Shown: one piece after another, positions 35,701-43,600 of the stretch
Layout of the letters: each line of letters begins with the position of its first letter
Numbering within the stretch: position 1 is the first letter of the stretch
Assembly (NCBI GenBank): GCA_026874595.1
Contig: CM049313.1
Coordinates: forward strand, 61,926,659-61,990,658
Direction of reading: 5' to 3'
Length of the DNA stretch: 64,000 nucleotides
Source: Sipunculus nudus
Lineage: Eukaryota; Annelida; Sipuncula; Golfingiida; Sipunculidae
Notes under the pieces: model-generated
Database searches by the model: none
What the model saw: only the letters and a program-made list of their open reading frames with translations
Told to the model about the DNA's origin: nothing
Made by a program: the position numbers and the translations under genes

Positions 35701-37134
35701 CCATGTCTGGTTTCCTATAGCTACATAAAAGCCGGAGAATCCCGGCTAATTTTCGGAGAGTGTGTCATACCAATCATGGCTAAATATACCATCCCAATTT
35801 TATATTGCAAAATATGCAACCCGTATGGAATGTTCGATTCAGTGGTGACACTTTTATGTTGACATTTTCATTCCATGCAATAAAAGCATAAATATGTGTA
35901 TTCATTGCTCTTTCAGTGTAATGTTATTTTCTCCTGGAATTCTCAAGCTTTTGTCCTCTCTGAATCATCCTGCTACTATCGGATATTTCCGACTAATCTG
36001 AAGTCTGTAAGCACACGGTTCCACCCACACGCGTGTATTCAAATACATGTGGTTTATGAAAATAAATGTGATTCTTTGAAATAAATTTATTTTGAACCTC
36101 AAGGGCTTGCTTGTGAACCAATATCGTGAACAAAAATTGATATTTTGGTATCGCGATAATAGGAAAGTTGACGGTATGATAACCGTAGCTGTTAGATATC
36201 GTGAAAATACCGTATACCAGTAACCGTCCCAACCCTAAAACAAGGTACCCTGAGAATCATGGTTGGACAGGCACAGTAGGACGGATTCTATAGTTTGGCC
36301 CTTTTTTTTACAACGGCGGTGAAAATTGCGAGCATAGTCACAAGGGCAATGTCAAATTCATAACCTGCAGCATGCTGGTTGATTTACATCTTATTGAAAA
36401 GATACTTACAAAATAATTAACCAGAGCCTAAGATTCTTGTTTAATTTTCAAAATTGTAAAAACCGTTATTAAATTTCTAAAGGAAAGTGTAACAGGTGAA
36501 AACAGAAACCAGTTACAGATAATATGAGGAAACATTCGTATTATATTCTAAAAGAGTAAAAAGTAAAGCATCTAACACACTTAAAATTTATATGAAACAA
36601 CAATCCATACAATATATATAGGCTTTTGTTTTGGGGTCCAGCGATTATTACTATGGAGTCCAAGTCCGGGGTCCGAGTCCAGGTTTTACCAAGTACCAAC
36701 CCCCCCCCCCCCCCCAAAAAAAAAGAGTTAATTATTCATGCTGCACAAACCAACTTTTGGACCCCACTGTGGCACAGGCAACCAAGCACGACCCCATCTG
36801 GCACAAACGTTAATATATTGACACAAAGGTCATGAGCTGGACATCAAGCAATGGCCTAAACATGGGAAGTTTGTAAACATACTGACAACCCCCGGGGGGG
36901 AGTCAGTATGTCGATCCACAACGTGTGCATGTGTACCCCAAATATCGCCCAATTTTGATACAAACACGTTAAAATGTTATCTAATACCAAATAATTTGTG
37001 TCATCAAATAAAAAAGGTAAAATAAAGCTTATTCACACTGGTTACCTCAAATACAATTCTGGTTTCTCTGTTGATTTGTTAAATTTCGTAAGAAAATCAT
37101 CTATCTGCTTTTCCGGAAGTGCCATGGTTGACAT
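17229..37134 (-). CDS. MPHOSPH10: MPP10 / MPHOSPH10, U3 small nucleolar ribonucleoprotein subunit (11 exons, 701 aa)
   Basis: MPP10 belongs to the MPP10-IMP3-IMP4 complex of the U3 snoRNP / SSU processome and acts in nucleolar 18S pre-rRNA processing. Coding exons in transcript order: 37134-37046, 31696-30865, 27906-27782, 27423-27318, 27074-26933, 23936-23869, 22046-21909, 20169-20059, 19542-19435, 18927-18697, 17384-17229. All introns are GT-AG and phases agree, giving 701 residues; the human protein is about 680. Family landmarks are FDDEQIW (70-76), long Asp/Glu-rich stretches (about 120-300), DDKFFKL (250-256), YDDFFDPVE in exon 3, [10 protein letters not shown] in exon 5, AWDDVERK at the start of exon 7, [14 protein letters not shown] in exon 8, EEVAPVS in exon 9 and a Lys-rich C-terminus ending TLKL. 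Exon calls rest on remembered family similarity and splice consensus, not on transcripts. An extra small exon in intron 2 cannot be excluded. Confidence 0.93.
17851..18735 (-). repeat. 37-bp minisatellite copying the MPP10 exon 10 / intron 10 donor junction (~24 units)
   Basis: On the gene strand each unit is the last 29 bases of exon 10 (ending GTGTCTGTCATTAAG) plus 8 intron bases (GTAAGCTC). The unit touching the exon is the real junction, and about 24 units follow. Most keep AAG|GTAAGC, but several read AAGGGAAGC or AAGGAAAGC and have lost the GT. Distal units diverge more than proximal ones, and the middle of the array holds rearranged or shortened units. Confidence 0.96.
18697..18927 (-). 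CDS. MPHOSPH10: MPP10 exon 10
   Basis: Encodes residues 574-650, strongly basic ([20 protein letters not shown]), ending [13 protein letters not shown]. The acceptor is TTTCAG and the donor is ATTAAG|GTAAGC. The last 29 exonic bases plus the donor are the unit of the minisatellite filling the adjacent intron. Confidence 0.94.
19435..19542 (-). CDS. MPHOSPH10: MPP10 exon 9
   Basis: Encodes residues 538-573: [20 protein letters not shown], then [16 protein letters not shown], a near-invariant MPP10 block. The acceptor is TTACCAG and the donor is TTAAG|GTATAC. Confidence 0.95.
20059..20169 (-). CDS. MPHOSPH10: MPP10 exon 8
   Basis: Encodes residues 501-537: [19 protein letters not shown], then [18 protein letters not shown]. 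The acceptor is TTTTGCAG and the donor is AATTG|GTAATA. Both junctions are phase 0. Confidence 0.94.
20578..21927 (-). repeat. 37-bp minisatellite copying the MPP10 exon 7 / intron 7 donor junction (~36 units)
   Basis: Read on the gene strand, each unit is the last 18 bases of exon 7 (TACCTCAAGCAGGCTCAG) followed by the first 19 intron bases (GTAAATGTACTATCAGTGA). The first unit overlaps the true exon end, and copies follow without a gap for about 1.35 kb. Nearly every unit keeps CAG|GTAAATG, so the intron opens with about 36 near-identical candidate 5' splice sites. Differences are mainly single bases (GATAG/GTTAG/GATTG variants). One unit carries a 3-bp insertion and two share a distinctive AACAATGATATT variant. 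Confidence 0.97.
21909..22046 (-). CDS. MPHOSPH10: MPP10 exon 7
   Basis: Encodes residues 455-500: [19 protein letters not shown], then [20 protein letters not shown] and QAQ. The acceptor is GGTTTCAG and the donor is CTCAG|GTAAATG. The last 18 exonic bases plus the donor are repeated about 36 times in the intron directly downstream. Confidence 0.95.
22385..22900 (+). repeat. Dispersed repeat family D, copy 2
   Basis: About 500 bp matching 14776-15275 in order and orientation. It has TGACCTCTGACCTCAT blocks alternating with AAATATGCATGAATTT, then a GACAGACAGATGG tract and the end TACCATAATACTCCCATCAT. It lies in MPP10 intron 6. No ORF; class unknown. Confidence 0.75.
23166..23415. mobile_element. 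250-bp hAT-like MITE in MPP10 intron 6
   Basis: Termini TAGTGGTGTGCC and TTCCTACCACTA form imperfect inverted repeats. Flanks ATATTACC (23158-23165) and GTATTACC (23416-23423) match at 7 of 8 bases, as expected of an aged 8-bp target duplication. The inside is AT-rich with ATTGATTA-type inverted stretches and no ORF. Confidence 0.72.
23869..23936 (-). CDS. MPHOSPH10: MPP10 exon 6
   Basis: Short 68-bp exon encoding [20 protein letters not shown] and KDK, matching the conserved helix that precedes AWDDV in MPP10. The acceptor is TTTATAG and the donor is ACAAG|GTGAAG, phase 0. Confidence 0.92.
24012..24415. repeat. Possible MITE (family E) adjoining (TA)n, MPP10 intron 5
   Basis: Starts TAGGCCTGTGAATTGC immediately after a (TA)n tract and contains ATTATCGATTATTGCC. 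It resembles 59509-59888, which starts TAGGTCTGTGAAATG after its own (TA)n tract. The right end is unclear because the foldback element and another (TA)n follow. Confidence 0.45.
24416..24481. repeat. (TA)n microsatellite flanking the foldback element (left)
   Basis: About 32 TA units followed by (GT)n, then the foldback left arm. A (TA)n of about 17 units (26672-26707) abuts the right arm, so insertion into a TA tract, or TA tracts as part of the element, is likely. Confidence 0.93.
24495..26669. mobile_element. Foldback-type element with ~0.5-kb inverted arms of CTAGGCGAG subrepeats
   Basis: The left arm (about 24495-25020) and right arm (about 26190-26669) are near-identical reverse complements, starting with AGACGAGATTGAAATCC and flanked on both sides by (TA)n. 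The outer ~320 bp of each arm is made of degenerate ~30-bp modules alternating GATTTTAAACTCGCC and CTAGGCGAGATT, many with the palindrome CTCGCCTAGGCGAG. The ~1.2-kb centre (25021-26189) is AT-rich with no recognisable transposase. It lies in MPP10 intron 5. The architecture resembles foldback elements; the superfamily is unknown. Confidence 0.88.
26933..27074 (-). CDS. MPHOSPH10: MPP10 exon 5
   Basis: Encodes residues 385-431 plus one base: LKGRISELE, then [10 protein letters not shown] and [15 protein letters not shown], a very conserved MPP10 region. The acceptor is CACTTCAG and the donor is ACAAG|GTATAT. Confidence 0.93.
27318..27423 (-). CDS. MPHOSPH10: MPP10 exon 4
   Basis: Encodes residues 349-384 ([18 protein letters not shown]...SSFEKRQEK). 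The acceptor is GAACCAG behind a long pyrimidine tract. The nearer ATTCAG, 6 bp into the exon, also leaves the frame unable to continue, so GAACCAG is the phase-compatible choice. The donor is AAAAG|GTGGGA, phase 0. Confidence 0.88.
27782..27906 (-). CDS. MPHOSPH10: MPP10 exon 3
   Basis: Encodes residues 308-348 plus two bases. It contains YDDFFDPVE followed by AKKKVRF, a typical MPP10 block. The acceptor is ATTACAG. The end of a family-B transposon lies only about 15 bp upstream of this exon, so the tract before the acceptor is partly transposon-derived. The donor is AAAGG|GTAAAG. Confidence 0.9.
27921..30361 (-). mobile_element. Family-B (Helentron/pearl-like) element in MPP10 intron 2
   Basis: On the minus strand it begins TTTTAGCTCAGCTGACTTTC, continues with (CCGG)n/(CCGT)n-like sequence near 30265-30300, and ends CAGCTGAGCGTCATGACCCA then GGGTCACTTGTT. 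These ends match the copies at 7-12 kb and 50.8-52.7 kb. The interior holds diverged ~145-bp repeats rich in TGACCTTTGACCT. Its 3' end is about 15 bp upstream of exon 3. No intact ORF is visible; class assignment is by architecture. Confidence 0.72.
29267..30017. repeat. Repeated DR1-type nuclear-receptor motifs inside the family-B element
   Basis: TGACCTTTGACCT (reverse complement AGGTCAAAGGTCA, the canonical direct repeat with one spacer) occurs exactly at 29267-29279, 29859-29871 and 30005-30017. Near-matches lie at about 29587 and 29725. TGACCTTGA half-sites overlap several of them. They recur because the internal ~145-bp repeat recurs; function is untested. Confidence 0.75.
30865..31696 (-). 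CDS. MPHOSPH10: MPP10 exon 2 (large acidic exon)
   Basis: This 832-bp exon encodes residues 30-307. The acceptor is a CTGTTTCAG and the donor is GATGAG|GTATGT in phase 0. It holds the conserved FDDEQIW motif, long D/E runs partly coded by GAT repeats (near 31365-31385), a Lys-Arg patch (KKVKRK) and the DDKFFKL motif. Acidic low complexity here is normal for the family. Confidence 0.93.
32640..32915 (-). mobile_element. tRNA-derived SINE in MPP10 intron 1
   Basis: On the minus strand the head contains TTAGCTCAGATAGAG (box A-like) and GGTTCAAGCC (box B) at tRNA-like spacing, roughly 32845-32910. About 190 bp of unrelated body follows, ending in a GAATGAATGAATGAAC tail. A tRNA-like head plus short tandem tail is the SINE pattern. 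A fragment of its 3' part (GGATTCTATAGT) recurs near 36280 on the plus strand. Confidence 0.7.
33626..33764. repeat. (TTACTA)n trinucleotide arrays, left side of hAT-like element
   Basis: Runs of ATTACT interrupted by short unique spacers. The Leu-, Tyr- or Thr-Ile-rich open frames here are products of the repeat, not genes. A matching set occurs at about 35553-35702 near the other end. Confidence 0.9.
35553..35702. repeat. (TTACTA)n arrays, right side of hAT-like element
   Basis: CTATTACTATTACT tracts in three blocks with TACTAGTACT variants, mirroring the array near the left end of the same element. Confidence 0.88.
37046..37134 (-). CDS. MPHOSPH10: MPP10 exon 1
   Basis: Encodes residues 1-29 plus two bases of codon 30, and ends at a TTTGAG|GTAACC donor. 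Two in-frame ATGs lie 9 bp apart, at 37134 and 37125. The second has the better initiation context (ACCATGG), so the protein may begin MALPEKQ rather than [10 protein letters not shown]. The end, KPELYL, lines up with the N-terminus of animal MPP10 and joins exon 2 as codon AG|C. Confidence 0.85.
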
Positions 37135-37497
37135 TCCTTCTCTCCTCTTTTCGTCAAGAGCAAAAGAACTAAACAACACAAGATAATTTCTTCAATAATA
37201 TCATCAGTGGCATTTCAGATTTTGTACAAGGTTCTATGAAAACACTTTTTTTCCTGTTCTATTTTATTTCTTTCATTGCATAGCTATCAAAACAGGAGAA
37301 AGGGCACTGTAGCAGCCTGTCACGTGCTCCTAATTTGACCTCTGACCTCCACAGTAACAAAATAACTAATTCACAGAGCTCGGTCCATTTCTAGTCTGTG
37401 GCTCCCTCTAAAATCTATGCAGAGAGGATTGAACGTTTGAAGCCTGCTGGTTTGCCGACTGGGTGACGAATGCAGTGGGACGCAGAAAACTGTCAGC
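37135..37497. promoter_or_regulatory. Shared head-to-head promoter of MPP10 and FBXO22, with CACGTG E-box
   Basis: Only 363 bp separate the two start codons, so a bidirectional promoter is the simple reading. No TATA box is apparent at a sensible distance. A CACGTG E-box in GTCACGTG context lies at 37321-37326, roughly midway. That is the binding type used by MYC/MAX and USF factors, plausible for a ribosome-biogenesis gene. The promoter role is inferred from geometry. Confidence 0.65.
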
Positions 37498-37622
37498 ATG
37501 TCATCACACGAAGAGGAACAGTTCACTTGTGATCCGACCGCCGGACTGCTGATCCGTCTGCCGGAGATCACAGAACATGTTTTTCATTTTCTGCCTATGC
37601 AACAGTTACACAAATGCGCCAG
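37498..37622 (+). CDS. FBXO22: FBXO22 exon 1 (start of F-box)
   Basis: Starts ATG TCA TCA CAC and encodes MSSHEEEQFTCDPTAGLLIR followed by LPEITEHVFHFLPMQQLHKC. It ends AG|GTAAAA in phase 2. The first half of the F-box lies here, and codon 42 (Arg) is completed by exon 2, more than 5.5 kb away. Confidence 0.9.
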
Positions 37623-40600
37623 GTAAAACAGACAAACACAAGGTCCTTTTGTGCCCAGTGACTCCCTCTCGCCCCGATGAAAGTGAAACCACAATCCTCG
37701 AGTGTCCAAACTAAAGTAAACAATCCAGTTGTATAACTACTTGGGGCACAATGTAAACAGGATGCTTTGTTCAGTGTAATCTTATAAATGTAGACGCCAC
37801 TTTCCGTTACTTCATTGTTGTGATGACGCGGGACAGTGGGAGCAAAATTCGCCTTTCATTTAATAAGAGTTTGTTCTGTGATGCCACTCTTGTTTTCTTC
37901 AGTTTGTAGTTGTTATTCAGACAGATTTTGCACTTTGTACAAATTGTTTTTTGTTTGCAATATACATGAAAGCAGCATCGCTGTTAGACCCAGTTGTGGC
38001 TCTGTTGTAAACACAGAGCCACAGGTCCCAGCCTTCATTTATCTAGCGGATGGGAGTAGGCTACACCTGATGTTGGGTGCCTTAGTTATCTCAATGCCCC
38101 GTGTGCTGATTGTTTCAAGAGGCAGTGTACATGCATGTGTTACATCATCACTGGTGCCTGGTGTGAGTGTCCTGTAACTGGACCACTCCATACACACAGA
38201 CCATTGGCCATAGGCAGCGTTGTTACCAAGGTTACACCGTTGTTACCAAGGTTACACGCTTGATTGTTTGAGCTGGCCAGGCACTTGTATCACATTTCAG
38301 CTGGGTGCACCAGTAAGTTTGTGGTGAGGATGTAACATGTGCAGTGCACAGGGCTAGCCTGAAACAATCACCAGCCAGTCACCCGGGGCTTAACCACAGG
38401 CTGAATGTCCTTAAAATGGGTACATTGTAGTCACCTGCATGCGCTCCTGTCCGCTAGATAAATGAAGGCAGGGACCTGTGGCTCTGTGTTTACAACAGAG
38501 CCACAACTGGGTCTACATCGCTGTTATAATTATACTCCATTCCATCACCCCTGTCAACCTGATTTTTTTTATAGTTTTTGGCAAACCAGTGAGCTAAAGT
38601 GATGGTGTGGCGTCGTCTGTACCTTAACCCATAGTCCATACTATCTAAAAAAAAACAGGCGCTAACATCAGGAAATTTTATACAAAAAATTAACCATCTA
38701 AAAAACTTCATAGGATTTTGCTTATTTTTTGGCTAACTGTATTTTCTTAGATTTTATAGAGAAAAAGCTAAAAAACCTTTAAAAATCTTCATCTCCAAAA
38801 TGGTCCAGCCACATTGTTCAATATTTCACAGAAATAATCTCTTATACCATCTCTCTCAATTTCCTTTGAATGGTTCCAGTTAGATGATTTTTGGCTGAGT
38901 TAACTTTGTCATCTGTTAAAAAAAGCATACTAAAATTTCAATCTAAGAAACAGCTGAAGCTATCATCACCAAATTTTATGCCAATGTTGGTCACATGAGT
39001 CATATCTGTATTGAGGTATTAGTGGCACTGCCTGCAACAGCCTTTTTTGTACAGGGGTATCATACTGAGGGCTACAAAGAACTTCTTCTCTGAATCCATA
39101 AGGCCAAATTGTTAAATATATAACAGTAATGATCCTAGGGAAGTGCTTTCTGAAATTTGTTCAAATGGTCTCTGTTTGGTGATTTTTGGCTGAGTTGTGA
39201 GTAGTTGAATTATTCCATAACAGCCCAATTTAGCTCAGTGGCTACAAAGATCTTCTCTAAAACCACTGGGCCAAATTTGTAAATCTCACACATTAATTAT
39301 CCTCAGATGTTGATAATTCAAGTTTGTTCAAATGGTTTTGGTTCAGTGCTTTTTGGCTGAGTTACAGGAAGCTGAACTTAGCCATTTGCTGTATCTTCCT
39401 GTATGAGTGATAAATCTGCAAAACATTTTTCAACTGATGCCACTGAAGCCAATATGTTTAATATTTTACAAGAATAATCCCCACAATAATTCTTATAATA
39501 TTTGTCCTTAATAATTCCACATGAATAATTTTTGGCTGAATTATAGAGATTGAATTTAGTCATTTTACCATATATGTTAGCTGTGTGAAGCAGTTACATC
39601 TGGCCTGGCACCAGTTTATCAGCATCTATAACATCATTCCACTAGATTTCAGATTAAATAGCTTGACAGACTCCCAAATATTTCAGATTTTTCAACAGGC
39701 CAAAGGTCAGCCTGAATCTATTTATAGCTTTGGCAGACTGGGAACTGTATCAGATAAGGCAACAGGTCAAGAGTTCACTCAGTGCAGCCAGGTATAGGTC
39801 AAGAGTTCACTAAGTGCAGTGGCTGGATTCTGTTTATAGCTTTGGCAGACTGCCAACTGTGTCAGACTAAGAAACAGGTCAAGAGTTCACTCAGTGCAGC
39901 TAGGTTCAGGTCAAAAGTTCACTCAGTCTAGCAAGGTGCAGGTCAAGAGTTCACTCAGTACAGTAGCTTGAGCCAGCAATTTGTCACAGTTCACTGGGGG
40001 CAATTGCCTTTCTCACCTAAGCCTGGTCAGGCTAGTGCATCAAATTCCAGATGTTTGATGTATTGCCCTGATATTTTGACCTGTCTATGCATCTTTGATG
40101 GCTTTCTCATTCACAAGACAGGTGTTGCCACCTACAATGACTTTTGCACAGTGTATGTGCCTGCTTATTTCTCCAGAGGAATTTGATATATCAGCCTGAA
40201 ATTGGGCATATTAATACATATAGTAATGCTTTGTTGTAAACAAGACTGGTGGCACCACCTACAATAATTTTTGCATAGTGTATGTCCCTGCTTATTTCTC
40301 AAGAGGGGATATCAGCCTGAAACTGGGCTTATGTATACATCTCTGATACCTTCTTCGTATACAAGACATGTAGGCCTGCTTGAAAAGTAATGGCCCAGCA
40401 TTGAATCATTATACCTGGTGTATAAACCATTGCACATGTTTGCATTAGACCTATAGGCCTTGTCAATAAAATGCACTACCTCAGAGGCAACTCGGACAAA
40501 TGTGGCAATTATCGAACAGCAAAATAATACTCTCCTGTGACTGTGTATTGATTCCATTTGATTAATTCAGAAAAAAATATGACAAAACAAATGTATGTCT

Positions 40601-43600
40601 TGGGACATATCACTGACGACCAAAGAATACAATCTTAAAGGGGCACAATCAGGAACAATATTATGCCTGTTTTTTCACACTATCAGTTCAGTTCAGTTTA
40701 TAAGAAAGTTTTCCAGCAAAACCATCCCCACTGCACAGTCACTGTACTGCGCATACAGCTATTTAACACATTGTTATGGCTCTGTGTGTTGGTAAACACA
40801 GTCCATGTGTGGCTGTTTACCATAACTAGGATGCGTGAAGGGGTCTGATTGTTAGACGCAACACGTAGTGTTTCAGCCGGCAGAAACACATATAACATGT
40901 TTTGGCCAAGTCAGTCAGGTTATCTCCTGATTGACACGTGTTGTGGCTTGCGCAAAGCACAAGCTGTGTTTATGTTGACACCTGTGATCACGCCTGGTCC
41001 ACTGTTTTTAACACTTAATTAAAAGGTTTCAGGGCAATATTTGGCATATACAAAATTTATTTTAAAGTGAAGAAACTATTTTTGTGTTAATTCAACATGC
41101 TGTATAGGTTATTTGGCCCCTTTAAGATGCATCCATTTGACGCTTCACATTGATGAAATCACAGTGGTATTTGTGCATCACCCTTTTGTTACATCACACA
41201 TGTATATGTCCCCCCCCCCCCCCACCCACACACACACATCAGCACATTTAGTCTAAGAGAGTCACTGCTGATTATATATCCAAGTCCAGAGCCTGGAGTC
41301 CCCACTGAGAGATAGCTGTTATGACTTTATATAATAATAATGTCAGATATCATAAATGATCAATGGAACATCAATGTGGTTCCAGTGGGAGTGTAATACA
41401 ACCTATTAATTAAAAGGCATGTTAATCCTTCGACAAAAATTGGAAGCAGGCTCATTGAGATGGTAAACAACAGATTTATTTGAAATTATATATTTATCCA
41501 TTTATTGTCCAGAGAAAAAAGCTTATTAAAACTGGTTTCCTGACCTTCACCTATGGAGTGAACCTGACCATATGTTATTTTATTTAGTGCACTTTTATAC
41601 ATAAGATCAAATTACAGTGAAACTCCTCTAAGCTGGACACTTAAGGGACTGGAGGATTTTATCCATATTAGTGAATTGTCCTGTTTAGAGGATTTTGGCA
41701 TATTGCGTCAGTTCTACATTGAATGTTATTGATATCCTCTGTTTTGATTATGTTTACGCTAAATTTGAAATACATAAATTTTATTTATATCATTTTCAAA
41801 ATAGTTTTTATATAGATTTTAATTTTATAAGATATAATTATTCAAAATGAAAGACAAACACTTCCGTTCTCTCTTTCAACTTCATCAGCTAGGCCTCACA
41901 CACTAATTAGGCAGTTTCACTTAGACGTACCATGTTTCATCTTCTCAGTAAGCATAGTTCATGGATGGATGCACTAGGTATGAAGAATATTGATTATTCA
42001 CAGCATCCAGACAGCATGATTATTTGTTAAAGAATAGTCTTCACAATGCATTCACAATAACAAAGTGCAAACTGTCATTAACTAGTTAAGGCTCCCCAGG
42101 CCAGACGCCGATCACGATGCTCAAACTTTAGTCTTTGATGGTGGTCTTGCCAAATGAAAAGCTGTTTGAAAGCTTATTTTTTTTTTCTGATTGACTGGCC
42201 AATCTTAAAAAAGTAATGACTGTGATATCTACACATTTATGGAAATAGACAATAATTTCAACTGTGTGTGTAATGTCACAGGTAACATCACAATGGTTCA
42301 CAAAATTACGCTTGTCCTCAGACTGTTGCTTTGACCAAAACATGTCATACGAGGTCATGACCTTGGAGCACCATCTCCTGGTAGATATATGAACATAAAT
42401 TGGACTTGCAATTTCTGTCCTCTTTAGAGGGTTGAAATATGTACTGGATTTGCAGACGGGACGGAAAATTTTTTTTAGTGTCCGGGATAGTGAGTTGTCT
42501 GCTTTACTGAGTTTACATGAAACATAATATAGAGGCAAATTTGAAGGGACTGAGATTTAGTGTCCGCATTAGTGAGTTGTCTGCCTTACTGAGTTGTCCG
42601 CAAATAGGAGTTTCACTGTATATAGGTTCGGAATGGCTTCATGGATTGAAATGAAATTATTTATGCCAATAGATTAATGAAGTATAGACCTTCGTTAGCT
42701 TTTGCCATTGAAACAAACTAGAAAATACAGCATTATAAGAATTACTTTAAAATAATGGAGTGACTGAATGACTGAAAGTGAAGTTGGTGCTTGAGCCAGT
42801 CTCAGGTCTCCAGAAAATCCAGCCTGCACTGGCTCCCTCAGCAACAACAAAGTTTGACGGACTGAGTTGTTATACAGTTAGATATTTAAGGAGAACATAA
42901 AAGATACTAATAGAGTTGAAGATTGTAGTGACAGAGTTGGAGGAAGCCGGAAAACCCAGAGAGAACCACCGACCTTGGACAGGCCACTACAAACCATACG
43001 GCAGCAGCTGGGATCAAACCTGGGTTGTCAGCAGAGAAGGCCAAGCCTTTTACTGCTGTCTAGTCCCCAAAATAATGGAATGACGATTTTGAAACTAAGC
43101 AGACATTCACCAAGAAGATGGGGAGTTCATTCAACAGAGTCCTGCAAAGGAATGATGATACTGTTGCATCACCACTGCCAGCTGTTTCATGTTAATTTTC
43201 TCTTCTTATATTTCAGAGTGTGCAAGCTTTGGAATAGACTAGCTTCAAGAGAAAAGCAGAGAAGAGTGTGGGTGGAATGGTTCTTGCACCAAATAACTTC
43301 AGATATCACTGAAAGTATTGGGAAACAAATAAAGGTAATAATTAATGAAAATAGTAAATATGATTTAGGTTCTACACTAAGCTTAAAGTATAAAGTCCAG
43401 CAGATTTAAGGATAGTTCCATTTTTACTCTGCTCATTGGACGAAGATATATTTTTACTTTATTAACTGGCATTCAATGTTGCCTTGATATTGGCCTAAGG
43501 ATAGCTGATACAGCAGCCTGAAGGCCATTACAAAGGCAATACCCAATAAGCAGTTTCATAATATTTTATTGAACCACCAAGCACATCAACACATACAAAA

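Larger units (their letters stand above)
33276..36237. mobile_element. Non-autonomous hAT-like element, 2.96 kb, with 8-bp target duplication
   Basis: Ends are TAGTGTTGGGAC and GTCCCAACCCTA (11 of 12 terminal bases pair as inverted repeats). Both flanks carry an identical 8-bp duplication, AAACAAGG, at 33268-33275 and 36238-36245. Subterminal regions contain ATATCGCGATA-type motifs at both ends. The interior has TTACTA/CTATTA trinucleotide arrays near each side and otherwise AT-rich sequence without a transposase ORF. It lies in MPP10 intron 1. An 8-bp duplication and these termini fit the hAT superfamily. Confidence 0.88.

Noticed and set aside
42975-43409. 144-residue frame as a stand-alone gene
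   Set aside because: Only 43217-43334 is coding (FBXO22 exon 2). The rest is SINE and intron read through in the same frame.
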